Origin: Conexibacter sp.
GTDB lineage: Bacteria; Actinomycetota; Thermoleophilia; Solirubrobacterales; Solirubrobacteraceae
Direction: 5' to 3'
NCBI GenBank assembly: GCA_025964295.1
Contig: JAOPZD010000047.1
Location: 1-7,739, forward strand
Length of the DNA stretch: 7,739 nt
This document shows positions 7,139 to 7,739 of the stretch, one piece after another. The translations under genes and the position numbers were made by a program. The notes beneath the pieces are model-generated. The model did not search any database and was not told where the DNA came from. It saw only the letters and a program-made list of their open reading frames with translations. Numbering within the stretch: the first letter of the stretch is position 1; each line of letters begins with the position of its first letter.

Positions 7139-7145
7139 AAGGAGG
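7139..7145 (+). promoter_or_regulatory. Strong Shine-Dalgarno of coiled-coil gene
   Basis: AAGGAGG lies five bases before the ATG at 7151. It is the best ribosome-binding site in the window and fixes that start. It suggests the small protein is made in quantity when transcribed. Confidence 0.75.
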
Positions 7146-7150
7146 TTCGG

Positions 7151-7576
7151 ATGGCTCTTTCCGACCAATTGAGCAAGCTCGCCGCTCGGGCAAAGGAAGC
7201 GGAGGACCATGCGGCGGCTGCGCAGGACAAGGCCTCGGCCGATCTCGAGGCGGACGTCGAAGCGGCGCGCGGATCGGCTCAGGCTCAGGCCCAGGCGTTG
7301 GGCGAGACAGCTGATGCAACCCAGGGGAAGGTCTCCGACTGGTGGAACGACGTGCAGAAGAACTGGAACGACCACGTCGCCCAGGCCCGGGAGAACATCG
7401 GCCGCAGGAAGGCTCAGATGGACCTCACCGCGGCGCAGCGCGACGCCGACGACGCCGAAGCCGACGCGTCGTTCGCGATCAACTACGCCTATGGGGCGAC
7501 CGAGGAAGCCGAGTACGCGGTGCTCGACGCGGCGCTGGCGAGGAAGCAGGCTGACGAGCTCGCGGCGAGCGCCTGA
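7151..7576 (+). CDS. Small Ala-rich helical (coiled-coil) protein, conserved hypothetical
   Basis: This 141-residue protein has no signal peptide, no hydrophobic membrane helix and no cysteine. It is dominated by Ala, Asp, Glu, Gln, Lys and Arg. Two long helical stretches (about residues 1-52 and 76-140) flank an aromatic, polar centre with DWWNDVQKNWNDH (about 63-75). The end, with EEAEYAVLDAALARKQADEL, keeps a coiled-coil-like heptad character. From memory, it resembles a family of uncharacterised actinobacterial proteins starting like MALSDQLSKLAARAKEAEDH; no function is established to my knowledge. The start is set by an AAGGAGG ribosome-binding site. It follows the LAL regulator on the same strand after a 154-bp gap with a possible hairpin, so it probably has its own promoter and need not belong to the export module. 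A structural, stress-related or membrane-surface role would be a guess. Confidence 0.88.
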   Translation: MALSDQLSKLAARAKEAEDHAAAAQDKASADLEADVEAARGSAQAQAQALGETADATQGKVSDWWNDVQKNWNDHVAQARENIGRRKAQMDLTAAQRDADDAEADASFAINYAYGATEEAEYAVLDAALARKQADELAASA

Positions 7577-7600
7577 ACTGCGCAACTGGTGCTCGCGGGT

Positions 7601-7632
7601 GTTCTCGGTCGGGCGACGCACTGGCCGAGCAC
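7601..7632 (+). terminator. Hairpin downstream of coiled-coil gene, possible terminator
   Basis: CTCGGTC (7604-7610) pairs with GGCCGAG (7623-7629) over a 12-base loop with one G-U pair, and two further pairs form beyond a mismatch. It lies about 25 bases after the stop codon. A second hairpin, GCGAGCGCC (7565-7573) with GGTGCTCGC (7588-7596), spans the stop codon itself. Neither is followed by a T-run. Either could end the transcript, or both may be chance in GC-rich DNA. Confidence 0.28.
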
Positions 7633-7726
7633 TTCGACTCGAAGCCAGCACGGCGTCCGCGTTTGATCAGCAAGTCGACGCAAGGAGGCACGCCCGAGAC
7701 GGCGGGGACGGACCCGAGGAGACCTG

Positions 7727-7739
7727 ATGCCAAGCGATC
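7727..7739 (+). CDS. Possible start of a further gene (first four codons)
   Basis: ATG at 7727 follows GAGGAG (7716-7721) with five bases of spacing, a good ribosome-binding arrangement. It reads Met-Pro-Ser-Asp before the window ends. Nothing can be said about the product. The 150 bp between the coiled-coil gene's stop and this start shows no other gene. Confidence 0.4.

Noticed and set aside
6959..7651. Minus-strand ORF (230 codons) opposite the coiled-coil gene
   Set aside because: It has no ribosome-binding site or recognisable domain. The plus strand has an ideal ribosome-binding site and a coherent helical protein.

Overview
The window is very GC-rich by eye, with strong G/C preference at third codon positions and long shadow ORFs opposite real genes. 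Together with a large ATP-binding LuxR-type (LAL) regulator and a small Ala-rich coiled-coil protein of a type I associate with actinobacteria, this suggests a soil-type actinobacterium. The exact lineage (Streptomyces-like or Thermoleophilia/Solirubrobacterales-like) cannot be fixed from this sequence. No rRNA, tRNA, CRISPR array, transposase or phage gene was seen. No stretch longer than about 165 bases lacks a gene.

Layout. A leftward (minus-strand) three-gene cluster fills 1-4141. In transcription order it holds a 14-TM DHA2-type MFS exporter (4141-2561), a metallo-beta-lactamase-fold hydrolase (2545-1547) and a second DHA2-type MFS exporter (1440 to beyond the left edge). Divergent from it, across a 95-bp promoter region, lies a 919-residue LAL/MalT-like regulator (4237-6996, plus strand). 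After a 154-bp gap comes a 141-residue Ala-rich helical protein (7151-7576, plus). The last bases hold what looks like the ribosome-binding site and first codons of another plus-strand gene.

How the parts may work together. The divergent LAL regulator is the obvious candidate to control the leftward cluster. Two paralogous drug/metabolite:H+ antiporters around one hydrolase suggest a module that breaks down and exports a toxic or signalling compound; the substrate is unknown. The most unusual structural signal is a 36-bp direct repeat (35/36 identical). One copy lies in the divergent promoter region just before the first exporter. The other overlaps the 3' end of that exporter just before the hydrolase. 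Both copies sit 27-28 bases upstream of the start codon they precede and contain a GAAT-N6-ATTC dyad, so they look like duplicated promoter/operator elements. They also bracket the first exporter as a removable or inserted cassette.
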